A stretch of 64,000 nucleotides of DNA from the NCBI RefSeq assembly GCF_001008165.2, contig NZ_CP011452.2:1798001-1862000 (forward strand). The letters are read 5' to 3'. Below, piece by piece: positions 49,009 through 58,318 of this stretch (positions within the stretch are counted from its first letter, which is position 1; each line of letters begins with the position of its first letter). This DNA is from Croceibacterium atlanticum. Its GTDB lineage: Bacteria > Pseudomonadota > Alphaproteobacteria > Sphingomonadales > Sphingomonadaceae. Position numbers and translations under genes: made by a program. The notes under the pieces are model-generated. The model made no database searches, was not told the origin of the DNA, and saw only the letters and a program-made list of their open reading frames with translations.

Positions 49009-50595
49009 ATGGTAGACATGGCAGTGGTCGAGTTGTCGCGATTGCAGTTCGCGCTGACCGCATTGTATCACTTTCTCTTCGTCCCGCTCACTCTGGGCCT
49101 CTCCTTCATCCTGGTGATCATGGAGAGTGTCTATGTGATGACCAACCGCCCGATCTGGCGCGACATAACGCGCTTCTGGTCCAAGCTGTTCGGCATCAAC
49201 TTCGTATTGGGCGTTGCCACCGGGCTCACCATGGAGTTCGAATTCGGGACCAACTGGTCCTATTATTCCCATTACGTGGGCGATATTTTCGGCGCCCCGC
49301 TCGCCATTGAAGGGCTGATGGCCTTCTTCCTGGAAGCGACCTTTGTCGGGATCATGTTCTTCGGATGGGATCGCCTGTCCAAGCGCGGGCACCTGTTCGC
49401 CACTTTCATGGTCGCGCTGGGTTCCAACCTTTCCGCCCTGTGGATCCTCATCGCCAATGGCTGGATGCAGAACCCGGCCGGTTCGCGCTTCAATCCCGAA
49501 ACCATGCGGATGGAAGTTACCAGCTTCTTCGAAGTGCTGTTCAACCCGGTTGCGCAGGCCAAGTTCGTGCACACGGTCAGCGCCGGCTATGTCACGGCCA
49601 GCGTCTTCGTGGTGGGCGTTTCCGCCTGGTATCTGCTGAAGGGCCGGCATGTCGAATTTGCCAAGCGCAGCCTGACCGTGGCCGCCGCATTCGGCCTTGC
49701 CTCCTCCCTCTCTGTCGTCGTTCTGGGGGATGAAAGCGGCTATGCCCTGACTGAAAACCAGAAGATGAAACTCGCCGCGATCGAAGGCATGTGGGAAACC
49801 GAAGAGGCCCCCGCCGGCCTTTCCCTGTTCGGCCTGCCGTCCAATACCGGCCGCGAAACCCGTTATGAAATCAAGGTTCCCTATGTCCTGGGCCTCATTT
49901 CCACCCGCAGCCTGACGGGCGAAGTCACCGGCATCAACGAGCTGGTGCTCAATGCAGACGAACGCATCCGCAACGGGCTGAAGGCCTATGCCGCGGTGGA
50001 GACGCTGAAGCAGGATCGCAACGATCTGGCCGCACGCGAAGCCTATGAAAGATCGAAGGACGATCTGGGTTACGCCTTGCTGCTGAAGCGCTTCACGGAT
50101 GATCCGCTGAGCGCAGATGATGAAACCATCATGCGCGCGGCATGGTCCACCGTGCCCAATGTGCCGGTGCTGTTCTGGCTGTTCCGCATCATGGCCGGGC
50201 TGGGCTTCTTCTTCATCGCCTTCTTCGCTGTGGCCTTCTGGTGCGCGACGAAGCAGTGTTTCGACCGGAAATGGTTCCTGCGCACGGCGGTGCTGATCAT
50301 CCCCCTGCCCTGGCTGGCCGCGGAAATCGGCTGGGTCGTGGCAGAGGTCGGGCGCCAGCCATGGGCCGTTGAAGGCGTGCTGCCCACCTTCCTGGGTGCA
50401 TCCAGCCTCAGCGTTTCGCAGATCTGGACGACCATTGCCGGTTTCACCCTGATCTATGGCACGCTGGCCGTGATCGAGGTCCGGCTGATGCTGGCCGCGA
50501 TACGCAAGGGCCCCGAACGTTACGAACCCTGGCGGGGTGAACGATCCGCAGCCTCTGAAGGCGGTGCCGTTCCCACTGCCGTTCCGGCCGAATAA
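49009..50595 (+). CDS. cydA: Cytochrome bd ubiquinol oxidase subunit I
   Basis: A 528-residue membrane oxidase subunit. The heme b595 ligand His lies in LTALYHFLFVPLTLGLS near residue 21; FLEATFVGIMFFGWDRL, EFEFGTNWSYYSHYVGD and GVLPTFLGASSLSVSQIW are diagnostic for CydA. The methionine ligand of heme b558 lies in FWLFRIMAGLG. It passes quinol electrons to oxygen, works at low oxygen and is known to resist sulfide and nitric oxide. The ATG at 49009 follows AAAGAGG. Confidence 0.95.
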   Translation: MVDMAVVELSRLQFALTALYHFLFVPLTLGLSFILVIMESVYVMTNRPIWRDITRFWSKLFGINFVLGVATGLTMEFEFGTNWSYYSHYVGDIFGAPLAIEGLMAFFLEATFVGIMFFGWDRLSKRGHLFATFMVALGSNLSALWILIANGWMQNPAGSRFNPETMRMEVTSFFEVLFNPVAQAKFVHTVSAGYVTASVFVVGVSAWYLLKGRHVEFAKRSLTVAAAFGLASSLSVVVLGDESGYALTENQKMKLAAIEGMWETEEAPAGLSLFGLPSNTGRETRYEIKVPYVLGLISTRSLTGEVTGINELVLNADERIRNGLKAYAAVETLKQDRNDLAAREAYERSKDDLGYALLLKRFTDDPLSADDETIMRAAWSTVPNVPVLFWLFRIMAGLGFFFIAFFAVAFWCATKQCFDRKWFLRTAVLIIPLPWLAAEIGWVVAEVGRQPWAVEGVLPTFLGASSLSVSQIWTTIAGFTLIYGTLAVIEVRLMLAAIRKGPERYEPWRGERSAASEGGAVPTAVPAE

Positions 50596-50612
50596 AGCGA
50601 GGAGACGAGACC

Positions 50613-51764
50613 ATGCCCCCGGTACCTCTCGACTATGAAACCCTGCGCGTCATCTGGTGGCTGCTGCTGGGCATCCTGCTGATCGGTTTCGCCCTGACCG
50701 ACGGGTTCGACCTCGGCACGGCCGCCCTGCTGCCCTTTATCGGGCAGAACGATCTGGAACGCAGGCAGGTGATCAACACGATCGGCGCGACCTGGGAAGG
50801 CAACCAGGTCTGGTTCATCCTGGGCGGCGGCGCGATCTTCGCCGCCTGGCCTTTTGTCTATGCCGTCAGCTTTTCCGGCTTCTATCTTGCCATGTTCCTG
50901 GTTCTGGCAGCGCTGATATTGCGACCTGTCGGGTTCAAATATCGTTCCAAGAAACCCGATCCGGCATGGCGCAACCGCTGGGACTGGGCGCTGTTCGTGG
51001 GCGGCTTCGTGCCCGCGCTGGTCTTTGGCGTGGCGGTGGGCAATGTCCTGCTGGGCGCCCCCTTCCGGTTCGACAGCGATCTGCGCACCTTCTTCGAAGG
51101 CGGGCTGCTGGATCTGTTCACGCCGTTCAGCCTGCTGACCGGGCTGCTTTCCGTCACCATGATCGTGCTGCACGGCGCGGGCTGGCTGTCGATCAAGCTG
51201 GAACCGGGCAAGGTGCTGGATCGCGCCCGCAAATGGGGCCAGATCGCCGCATTGCTTTCCATTCTGCTGTTCGTGGCTGGCGGGCTTTATGTCGCATTCG
51301 GCGATATCGGCTATCGCCAGACAGGCCTGGTAGATCCATCCGGCCCGTCCAATCCCATGCTGACCGGGACGGAAGCGGCCCCGGGCGGCTGGCTGGACAA
51401 TTACGGCAGATATCCCTGGATGATCATCGCCCCCGTGCTTGGCCTGCTGGGCCCGCTGGTCGCGCTGCTGGGCATTCGCGGGCGGAAGGATCAGCTGGTC
51501 CTGGCCGGTTCATCCATTGCCAATATCGGCATCATTTCGACTGTCGGCCTGTCAATGTTCCCGTTCATCCTGCCCAGTTCGATCGATCCGGCATCCAGCC
51601 TGACCGTGTGGAACGCATCGTCCAGCCCGGGAACCCTGTTCGTGATGCTGGTGGTCACGGCCATCTTTCTGCCGATCATCCTGCTTTACACTGCCTGGGC
51701 ATACAGGGTCATGTTCGGCCGGGTCGGCGAAGATGAAACCCGCAACAATCCCGACTTCTACTGA
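50613..51764 (+). CDS. cydB: Cytochrome bd ubiquinol oxidase subunit II
   Basis: A 383-residue protein with about nine membrane helices. LETLRVIWWLLLGI-type opening (here YETLRVIWWLLLG), FALTDGFDLGTAALLPF and NTIGATWEGNQVWFILGGGAIFAAWP are hallmark CydB sequence. GAGGAG precedes the ATG. It follows cydA by 17 bases and precedes cydX, so all three subunits are made from one message. Confidence 0.95.
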   Translation: MPPVPLDYETLRVIWWLLLGILLIGFALTDGFDLGTAALLPFIGQNDLERRQVINTIGATWEGNQVWFILGGGAIFAAWPFVYAVSFSGFYLAMFLVLAALILRPVGFKYRSKKPDPAWRNRWDWALFVGGFVPALVFGVAVGNVLLGAPFRFDSDLRTFFEGGLLDLFTPFSLLTGLLSVTMIVLHGAGWLSIKLEPGKVLDRARKWGQIAALLSILLFVAGGLYVAFGDIGYRQTGLVDPSGPSNPMLTGTEAAPGGWLDNYGRYPWMIIAPVLGLLGPLVALLGIRGRKDQLVLAGSSIANIGIISTVGLSMFPFILPSSIDPASSLTVWNASSSPGTLFVMLVVTAIFLPIILLYTAWAYRVMFGRVGEDETRNNPDFY

Positions 51765-51774
51765 GGAGCAAGCC

Positions 51775-51891
51775 ATGTGGTATTTTTCATGGGTGCTGGG
51801 CGTTGGCCTCGCCGTCGGTTTCGGCATCCTCAACGGCATCTGGCACGAATTCCAGTCTGACGGGACGGACGAAACCTCCGTCCTCGACTGA
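51775..51891 (+). CDS. cydX: Cytochrome bd accessory subunit CydX
   Basis: A 38-residue single-helix protein beginning MWYFSWVLGVGLAVGFG and continuing NGIWHEFQ, the classic CydX pattern, with an acidic C-terminus. It stabilises the hemes of the CydAB complex. GAGGAG, which overlaps the cydB stop, is at the right distance upstream of the ATG. Confidence 0.9.
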   Translation: MWYFSWVLGVGLAVGFGILNGIWHEFQSDGTDETSVLD

Positions 51892-51907
51892 CCGGCTCAT
51901 ATGCAAA

Positions 51908-51935
51908 GACCGGGAGGCCGCGAAGCCCCCCGGTC
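51908..51935 (+). terminator. Hairpin after the cytochrome bd operon
   Basis: GACCGGGAGGC pairs with GCCCCCCGGTC around a six-base loop, with one mismatch. It is followed by a pyrimidine run without a clear T-tract. Confidence 0.5.
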
Positions 51936-51954
51936 CCTCTCCTTCAACCTTCCC

Positions 51955-51986
51955 GGCGGGGCGGGCAGGCAACCGCCCGCCCCGCC
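51955..51986. terminator. Strong GC hairpin between convergent genes
   Basis: GGCGGGGCGGGC (51955-51966) and GCCCGCCCCGCC (51975-51986) are exact reverse complements around an eight-base loop. It lies between cydX and the convergent UDP-glucose dehydrogenase gene, so it can stop transcription from both sides even though a T-tract is missing. Confidence 0.6.
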
Positions 51987-51995
51987 GCAATCCGG

Positions 51996-53297
51996 TCAGC
52001 GGCCAATGCCGCTATAGCTCAGGCCATACATTTCGACATCGGCGCGGTCATAGACATTGCGCAGGTCCACCAGCACGGGCTGCTTGAGAATGCGGGCCAT
52101 CCGCTTCAGGTCCAGCGCCCGCAATTCGTCCCATTCGGTCACGATGGCGGCACAATCGGCACCTTCCATGGCTTCATAGGGCGTGCTGCAATATTCGACA
52201 TTGTCGAGCACCAGCCTGGCCTGTTCCACGCCTTCCGGATCATAGGCACGCACCGTCGCCCCGGCATCCTGCAATGTGCGGATGATCGAGATGGACGGGG
52301 AATCGCGCATGTCGTCCGTGTTCGGCTTGAAGGTCAGGCCCAGTATTGCAACTGTCTTGTCCCGTGCATCGCCGCCAAGCGCGGCCACGATCTTGCGGCC
52401 CATCGCCCGCTTGCGATTGTCATTCACGGAAACAACCGCTTCGACGATGCGCTGCGGCGCGTCATAATCCTGCGAGGTCTTGAGCAGGGCCAGCGTATCC
52501 TTGGGGAAGCAGCTGCCGCCATAGCCCGGCCCGGCATGGAGGAATTTCGGGCCGATCCGGTTATCCAGGCCGATGCCGCGCGCCACGTCCTGCACATCCC
52601 CGCCAACCTTTTCACAAAGATCGGCCATCTCGTTGATGAAAGTGATCTTCGTCGCCAGGAAGGCGTTGCCGGCATATTTGGTCAGTTCCGCCGAACGGCG
52701 GCTCATTTCCACGATCGGCGACTTGTTGAGGTAAAGCGGGCGGTAAATCTGCCGCATCACCTGTCTCGCGCGTTCATCCTCCGCACCGATCACGATCCGG
52801 TCCGGGCGCTTGAAATCTTCGATAGCCGCGCCTTCGCGCAGGAATTCGGGATTGGAAACCACGGCGAAAGCCGCATCGGGGTTGGTCTGGCGGATGATCC
52901 GTTCCACCTCGTCACCCGTGCCGACCGGCACGGTGGATTTGTCCACCACGACGGTAAAGCCCTGTATGGCGCGCGCGATTTCTTCCGCAGCGCCATAGAC
53001 ATAGGAAAGGTCCGCATGCCCATCGCCGCGGCGCGAAGGCGTGCCCACGGCAATGAATACCGCATCCGCATCGGCAACCGCAGGGGCCAGTTCGGTGGTG
53101 AAGCTGAGGCGGCCCGCTTCGACATTATTGGCGACCAGCTGTTCCAGGCCCGGTTCGTAGATCGGGATCTTCCCGTTCTTCAGCGCCTCGATCTTGCCGG
53201 CATCCTTGTCGACGCAGATCACGTCATGTCCAAAATCGGCGAAACATGCCCCCGATACCAGGCCGACATATCCAGAGCCGATCATTGTTACACGCAT
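51996..53297 (-). CDS. ugd: UDP-glucose 6-dehydrogenase
   Basis: A 433-residue NAD-dependent enzyme that oxidises UDP-glucose to UDP-glucuronate, the precursor of acidic sugars in EPS. NAD binding is MIGSGYVGLVSGACFADFG at 5-23. The catalytic cysteine is Cys263 in GYGGSCFPKD, preceded by Lys207 and Asn211 in ELTKYAGNAFLA. GLTFKPNTDDMRDSPS closes the UDP-binding half. The length is normal. It is encoded alone, about 200 bases downstream of the TonB receptor gene on the same strand. Confidence 0.95.
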   Translation of the reverse strand: MRVTMIGSGYVGLVSGACFADFGHDVICVDKDAGKIEALKNGKIPIYEPGLEQLVANNVEAGRLSFTTELAPAVADADAVFIAVGTPSRRGDGHADLSYVYGAAEEIARAIQGFTVVVDKSTVPVGTGDEVERIIRQTNPDAAFAVVSNPEFLREGAAIEDFKRPDRIVIGAEDERARQVMRQIYRPLYLNKSPIVEMSRRSAELTKYAGNAFLATKITFINEMADLCEKVGGDVQDVARGIGLDNRIGPKFLHAGPGYGGSCFPKDTLALLKTSQDYDAPQRIVEAVVSVNDNRKRAMGRKIVAALGGDARDKTVAILGLTFKPNTDDMRDSPSISIIRTLQDAGATVRAYDPEGVEQARLVLDNVEYCSTPYEAMEGADCAAIVTEWDELRALDLKRMARILKQPVLVDLRNVYDRADVEMYGLSYSGIGR

Positions 53298-53458
53298 TTG
53301 ACCCCCTTAAGGATTGATTCTGCACTGCAGCACCGGGCGTGCTTAGGCCAGATTCCTTAAAGGAAAAAGGACACTGGTCGCGAGAATGGCACTGGCAGAC
53401 GAGCTAGCACCGAATTGCCGCAACGCCCGAAAGATATAGCTTCGATAATCTCCGTCCG

Positions 53459-53490
53459 TTCATCGGCGCGGCGCCTTCTTCATCGGCGCG
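53459..53490. repeat. 12-bp direct repeat between receptor and dehydrogenase genes
   Basis: TTCATCGGCGCG occurs at 53459-53470 and again at 53479-53490, a 20-bp period. It lies in the 201-bp gap just beyond the stop of the TonB receptor. No function is evident. Confidence 0.4.
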
Positions 53491-53498
53491 CTATCGCC

Positions 53499-56048
53499 TT
53501 ACCCGCCGAAACGGAAGCTGGCGGAAACCCCGTAATAGCGCGGGGCACCGGCGATGAAGGTCGGCAGGCCAAGGCTGTCTCCCGTATTGCCGGCATCGAT
53601 AATGTATTTCTCGTCAAACAGGTTCTCGACATGGAATTCGAGACGCCAGCTATCGTCCAGCGAATAGCCAAGCCGCGCATTCACCAGCGCATAGCCGTCC
53701 TGGAATTCGTCCACGATATTGTCCGCCACCAGCGTTGCCGGCGGCTGTTGCAGGTCCGCGCGGTCATTATCGTCATCGAAGAAGACCCTGGACTGCCAGG
53801 TCAGCGTGGGGGAAAACTCGATCCGCCCCGGCCCGGCGGGCAGGGAAACAATGGCGCCGAACGAAAGGCTGTGATCCGGCGAAAGGCGGAACCTGTTGCC
53901 ATCCCGCGCCCCGGCCTGAAAACGGCTGTGATTATAAGCATAAGTGCCGAACAAGCTCAGTGCGCTGCCGGGCACGTAACGCAGCTGGCCTTCGAAGCCA
54001 TAGCTTTCCGCCTTGCCCGCATTAGTGGTGACGAATTGCGTGCCCTGCTGCACCGTCGTTTGGAAATTGTCATACTGGTAGAAGAACGCCGCACCATCCA
54101 CGAACAATGTGCGGTCTGCCAGCGCGGTCTTTGCGCCCAGTTCCAGACTATCGACCGTTTCGGACGGCAGCACGTCGAAATCCGTCGCCCCGAACGGCAC
54201 GCCCGGCCCCGCCGGCGACAGGATTTCCGGGCGCCGACCACGGGCATAAGTGGCATAAAGGCTGGTATCGGCGCCCGGCATGTAGCGGGCCGTCAGCCGC
54301 CATGAAAATCCGCCGCCGTCATAATGGGCCGTCTCAGTGGCACCGTTCCCGGCAGTAGGCTGGGTGGCCAGACCGAATAGCGGCACGGGATAGCCCGCCG
54401 ACGGAGGAATGCCTGCCGCACCATTCATGGCGAGGCCTTGCAGCAAGGCAGTGCGGTCCGGTTCCGTCAGCCCCAGCGCGCCGATGAAGCCGCCGAGGAT
54501 GGAACGGCCATTCACTACGGAGGCGGTGTAGCTGCTGCGCTTGTCATCATGGCTGTAGCGCAGCCCGCCGCCAATCTCGAACCGGTCGGACAGTTCCACA
54601 CTGATGTCCCCGAACAGGTCGAATGCGTCCGTCCGCGATCCGTCGGCCGAATTTTCCACATGCCCCGGTTTGAGATTGGCCGAGATGCCCTGTGCCACCA
54701 GCGGGTGCAGCGGCACCCCCCGCACATCCGCAACACCCTGCAACAGCATTTGGGTAAAGCCCATATCGTCGAACAGGGGCAGCGGCGCCGGGTCGCTTGC
54801 CGGGCGGCCGGGTATTGCGCCGCCGCCATTCAGCGCCCCGGCCAGCTGCGCCAGCATTATCCGTTCGTCAAACTGGACGGTCGCTTCCCGCGCGCCCTTC
54901 TCCCGGAAATAGCTCACGCCCAGAAAAGCCGAAACCGGACCGTCATCGAAACTGATACGCAAATCCTGGCTGAACTGCTTGCCATATGCGTTTTCCGACG
55001 CGGTGAGGCCGGGCAGTGAAATGCCGTCCCCATCGAAGACTTCGCGGGAATCGAACCGGCGATAGGCGGTGATGCTCTTGAGCGAGAAACGATCGTTCAG
55101 TTCGTAATCTGCGATAGCTGTAACGCCCCGGACCTTGCGATCCAGCCCCAGCCTTTCACCATCGGGGAACCCGTCCGACGCGGCAAGCGCGGCTCCGCTA
55201 TTCCGGCCTGCATCCCCCAGCAGCGCGCCGGTTTCCGGGTCAGTCGGGTTATAGGTGGTGGATTTGAAACCCGTGCCCGCCGGTTCATCCCTCTGGTAGT
55301 TTCCGATCAGGTCGAATGTCAGGCGGTCTGTCCCGGCACGGAAGGAACCGCGCAGCGCCGCGGTATCGGCGGAATTGAAATCCGCCCCGCCAAGCAGGTT
55401 TTCAACATAACCGCCGCGTTCGCGGATCCGCCCGGCAAGCCGAACGGCCGCCACATCCCCGATCGGGGCGTTGACCATGCCTTCGAACAGGGTGGCATCG
55501 TAATTGCCATAGGACAGCTTGCCCGACAGTTCATGCCGTCCGACATGCGCCTTGTTCTGGATGAGATTGACCGCGCCGATCAGCGCGCCCCGCCCATACA
55601 GCGTGGATTGCGGCCCCTTGGCGATCTCTATCCGTTCGAGATCGAACAGTTCGACATAGGAACCGCGCGATTTGGAGATGGAAACGCCGTCCTGATAGAC
55701 TGATACGCGCGGTTCGGTCGTGGCCGCACCGCTGTCCGACGTGATGCCGCGCATCACGAAGCCGGGATTGTTGGGCGACTGGTTCTGGACTGCAAAACCC
55801 GGCACGAAGCGGGAAAGCTCGGCAAATTCCAGCAGGCCGAACCGCTCCATCTGCTCACCATCCAGCACGCTCAGCGCCATGGGCACATCGGCCGGATCCT
55901 GTTCCCGCAATTGCGCGGTGACGACGATCACCCCTTCATTGGCAAGGGGATCTTCACTGGGATTGGCGGCCTGCGCGGCCGTGGCGGCAAAAGCCAGAAC
56001 GCTGGTGGCAGCCAGCGCGATCGGACGGGAAGTCATCAAGCAACGCAT
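53499..56048 (-). CDS. TonB-dependent outer-membrane receptor
   Basis: An 849-residue receptor. The signal peptide ends after ATAAQAAN near residue 28. The plug follows: EGVIVVTAQLREQDPADVPMALSVLDGEQM, then VMRGI and LYGRGALIGAVNLI. The C-terminal beta-barrel ends YYGVSASFRFGG. It imports siderophores, glycans or other large substrates using TonB energy. There is no TonB box I can define and no linked regulator, so the substrate is open. TonB receptors with this sequence style are abundant in sphingomonads. Confidence 0.9.
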   Translation of the reverse strand: MRCLMTSRPIALAATSVLAFAATAAQAANPSEDPLANEGVIVVTAQLREQDPADVPMALSVLDGEQMERFGLLEFAELSRFVPGFAVQNQSPNNPGFVMRGITSDSGAATTEPRVSVYQDGVSISKSRGSYVELFDLERIEIAKGPQSTLYGRGALIGAVNLIQNKAHVGRHELSGKLSYGNYDATLFEGMVNAPIGDVAAVRLAGRIRERGGYVENLLGGADFNSADTAALRGSFRAGTDRLTFDLIGNYQRDEPAGTGFKSTTYNPTDPETGALLGDAGRNSGAALAASDGFPDGERLGLDRKVRGVTAIADYELNDRFSLKSITAYRRFDSREVFDGDGISLPGLTASENAYGKQFSQDLRISFDDGPVSAFLGVSYFREKGAREATVQFDERIMLAQLAGALNGGGAIPGRPASDPAPLPLFDDMGFTQMLLQGVADVRGVPLHPLVAQGISANLKPGHVENSADGSRTDAFDLFGDISVELSDRFEIGGGLRYSHDDKRSSYTASVVNGRSILGGFIGALGLTEPDRTALLQGLAMNGAAGIPPSAGYPVPLFGLATQPTAGNGATETAHYDGGGFSWRLTARYMPGADTSLYATYARGRRPEILSPAGPGVPFGATDFDVLPSETVDSLELGAKTALADRTLFVDGAAFFYQYDNFQTTVQQGTQFVTTNAGKAESYGFEGQLRYVPGSALSLFGTYAYNHSRFQAGARDGNRFRLSPDHSLSFGAIVSLPAGPGRIEFSPTLTWQSRVFFDDDNDRADLQQPPATLVADNIVDEFQDGYALVNARLGYSLDDSWRLEFHVENLFDEKYIIDAGNTGDSLGLPTFIAGAPRYYGVSASFRFGG

Positions 56049-56143
56049 CTCGATTTTGCTGCTAATGCGAATGAATGAACGAAGCGTTCAGCCATCACGC
56101 ATTATGAAATCATTCGGCGAATACAGCCGAGCCCGGCCGCGGG

Positions 56144-56839
56144 TCAGAGCAATCCGAACGCCTCCGCCTTGCGCATGCACAGATTTGCCAAACGTTTCGC
56201 GCGTGAAGGCGGGCGACTGCGATTGGCGTGGGGGAATGCCTCTTCAGGCACGGCCGCACCGATGAAATCGCACAATTCAGGCCATCCATCGCCGGTTTCC
56301 CAGCACAGCACCTTTACACGGTTGCCCAGATATTCCTGCACTTCCGCATTGTGCCGGCGGTAGAATTCCAAATGCTGTTCGCGCGCATTTTCAGGATAGC
56401 GCCAGCCATAGGCCAGTTTGCGCGCATTCCTGAATGGGCGGGACTGGCGCGAATGCCTGGCCAGACTGTCGAACCATATTTCCGGGCTGCGCCGGATGGT
56501 CAGCAGGAACTGCGCATCGGGATAACGCTCCGCCAGTTCCCGATACATCAGCGGATAAGGCCAATCGTCGAAACTGTCATGCGCGTCGATTACCGCCCAG
56601 ACCTCGTCCATCTGGCCCGAACGATAGGCCTTTAGAAGATCAAGCCGGTAGCCCATGTGGCGATAGCCGAGCTTTTCCATGCAAGCCGCAAGACTGGTCG
56701 TGCCTGTCTTGTTCAGGCCGACCCCGAAGACCTTCCGCCGGGCCACGCCGGTTTGCCCGGCTGGCGGGCTTTCCGGTTTCCGCCCGCCTTCCGGCGGCAT
56801 GACGAAATCATCGTTCTTCATTTCGGCGGCGTAGCTCAC
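56144..56839 (-). CDS. Sulfotransferase family protein
   Basis: A 231-residue protein with the PAPS-binding loop KVFGVGLNKTGTTSLAACM at about 36-54 (the 5' phosphosulfate motif). FLLTIRRSPEIWFDSLARHS is the second, 3'-phosphate-binding motif. It is of the compact bacterial type seen near sugar gene clusters. It would add sulfate to a sugar or lipid. GTG at 56839 is the start, with AAAGGGA before it. No membrane segment is seen. Its neighbours, a flippase and a deacetylase, argue for polysaccharide modification. Confidence 0.82.
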   Translation of the reverse strand: MSYAAEMKNDDFVMPPEGGRKPESPPAGQTGVARRKVFGVGLNKTGTTSLAACMEKLGYRHMGYRLDLLKAYRSGQMDEVWAVIDAHDSFDDWPYPLMYRELAERYPDAQFLLTIRRSPEIWFDSLARHSRQSRPFRNARKLAYGWRYPENAREQHLEFYRRHNAEVQEYLGNRVKVLCWETGDGWPELCDFIGAAVPEEAFPHANRSRPPSRAKRLANLCMRKAEAFGLL

Positions 56840-56966
56840 TCAAATCCCTTTCGCGGATCACCCCTGCAACCACCGGCCTGCAATCACGGCCCGCATCGAC
56901 CCAAGCCATATAAGCCAGACAAAGGTAAACCACGGATTTAAATGTTATTTCTAGGAGTAATGGCGG

Positions 56967-58313
56967 TCAGTCTCCTGCTTGCGTCACGCCGCCAATGCGT
57001 TGCCGGATCAGGCGCAGCCACGCGATATCCATCCACAATGCGGTCGTCGCTGCGAAGGCAATATGCGAAAGGTTGGCCCCCATTGCCCCGTAGCGGGGGA
57101 TGAGCAGAAGTGCGCAAATGAAGAAGAGGATCGTTGCGACAAGGGAGCTTCGCAGCACCACGCCCGGCCGCCCCATGGACAGGAGGATAGAACGCGAGGG
57201 AGCCGCGTGCATGATCAAGGTCACGGCGAATAGCTGCGCCACGAGCAGCGGCCCGACCTGCCCGTAATCCTGCCCCATGGCCAGTTCCACCAGATCCTGC
57301 CCGACCAGAGCCGCCGCGATGATCGCCAGAACGCCAAGCCCGCTAAGTATCAACTGCACATTATGCGTGAGCCGCCGCAGCTTCTTGTATTTCCCCTCGC
57401 TCCAGAAGCGCGCCATCTGGGGATAGAGCACTGCCTGGGTGTGCGCACCAACTTGCTGGGCGACCTTCGCCAGCCGTTTCGCGACGTGGTAGAAGCCTGC
57501 TGAACTGGGCCCGGCGAGAGCGCCGACCAGCAACACGTCCGCTTCCTGAGTCATCGTGCGCAGGGTCATGGAAAGATTGGTCGACCACGCAAAGCCGATA
57601 AAGCCCGGAAAATCGCGCGGCAGGTTACGCGGCGTTTCCTTGAGCGGGCTGGATATCCCCTCTTCCCGCAAGGCTTTCCAGCCAAGCGCCATGATAATGG
57701 TCGAAGTCGTCAGCTGGGCAATTGCCCAGGCAATCATGAAGCCGGTGACGGTGGGCCAGTAATACCAGCAGAACAGCGCAAGAGGTATGCGAACGACCTG
57801 CCCGATCGGCTGGCTGTAGGCGATCTGCTTGAATCGCCCGGCCATGCGCAAGGCCGCCGTGGTCCAGCCCGACAGGTTGAACAGCACGCAGACGGAATAG
57901 ATCGCCACCAGGTGCAGATATTCTGCATCGAGTCCAAACAGCGACCCAAGAGCCGCAGCCGCAGCCACGGCGCCAAACGCCGCCGTGAATGCCGCTGCCA
58001 GATCGAGAAGTATGCCGTAGAGATAGAGCCGCGGAAGCTTGGCACGATCACCACCCTCCAGATTGCTGGCAAAGCGGATCAGCGGCTGCCACGATTCGAA
58101 GCGGACAAAACGTTCGACCAGCCGGACATAGGTTATGACCAGCACGAATATGCCGAACAGTTCTGTCTCCAGCGCCCGGCCGACGATGGCCAGGCTGACC
58201 AGTGCCATAACATTGCTGATGGCATTCCCGGACAGCAAATGGCCGATATTGCGGAAATGACCCATTGTTGCAGAGCCTTTTCCAGCTCTTAACAATCGCT
58301 GGATCCTTTCCAT
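56967..58313 (-). CDS. Wzx-type polysaccharide flippase (MATE/MVF fold)
   Basis: A 448-residue protein with about 12 membrane helices that fits the oligosaccharide flippase family, which turns lipid-linked repeat units to the periplasm. HLLSGNAISNVMALVSLAIVGRAL is the usual first helix. The QEADVLLVGALAGPSSAGFYHVAKRL segment and the IMHAAPSRSILLSMGRP segment are characteristic. ATG 58313 opens the frame, but ATG 58265 would give a more typical short N-terminus. It follows the PIG-L deacetylase gene by five bases. Confidence 0.85.
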   Translation of the reverse strand: MERIQRLLRAGKGSATMGHFRNIGHLLSGNAISNVMALVSLAIVGRALETELFGIFVLVITYVRLVERFVRFESWQPLIRFASNLEGGDRAKLPRLYLYGILLDLAAAFTAAFGAVAAAAALGSLFGLDAEYLHLVAIYSVCVLFNLSGWTTAALRMAGRFKQIAYSQPIGQVVRIPLALFCWYYWPTVTGFMIAWAIAQLTTSTIIMALGWKALREEGISSPLKETPRNLPRDFPGFIGFAWSTNLSMTLRTMTQEADVLLVGALAGPSSAGFYHVAKRLAKVAQQVGAHTQAVLYPQMARFWSEGKYKKLRRLTHNVQLILSGLGVLAIIAAALVGQDLVELAMGQDYGQVGPLLVAQLFAVTLIMHAAPSRSILLSMGRPGVVLRSSLVATILFFICALLLIPRYGAMGANLSHIAFAATTALWMDIAWLRLIRQRIGGVTQAGD

Positions 58314-58318
58314 GGCGA

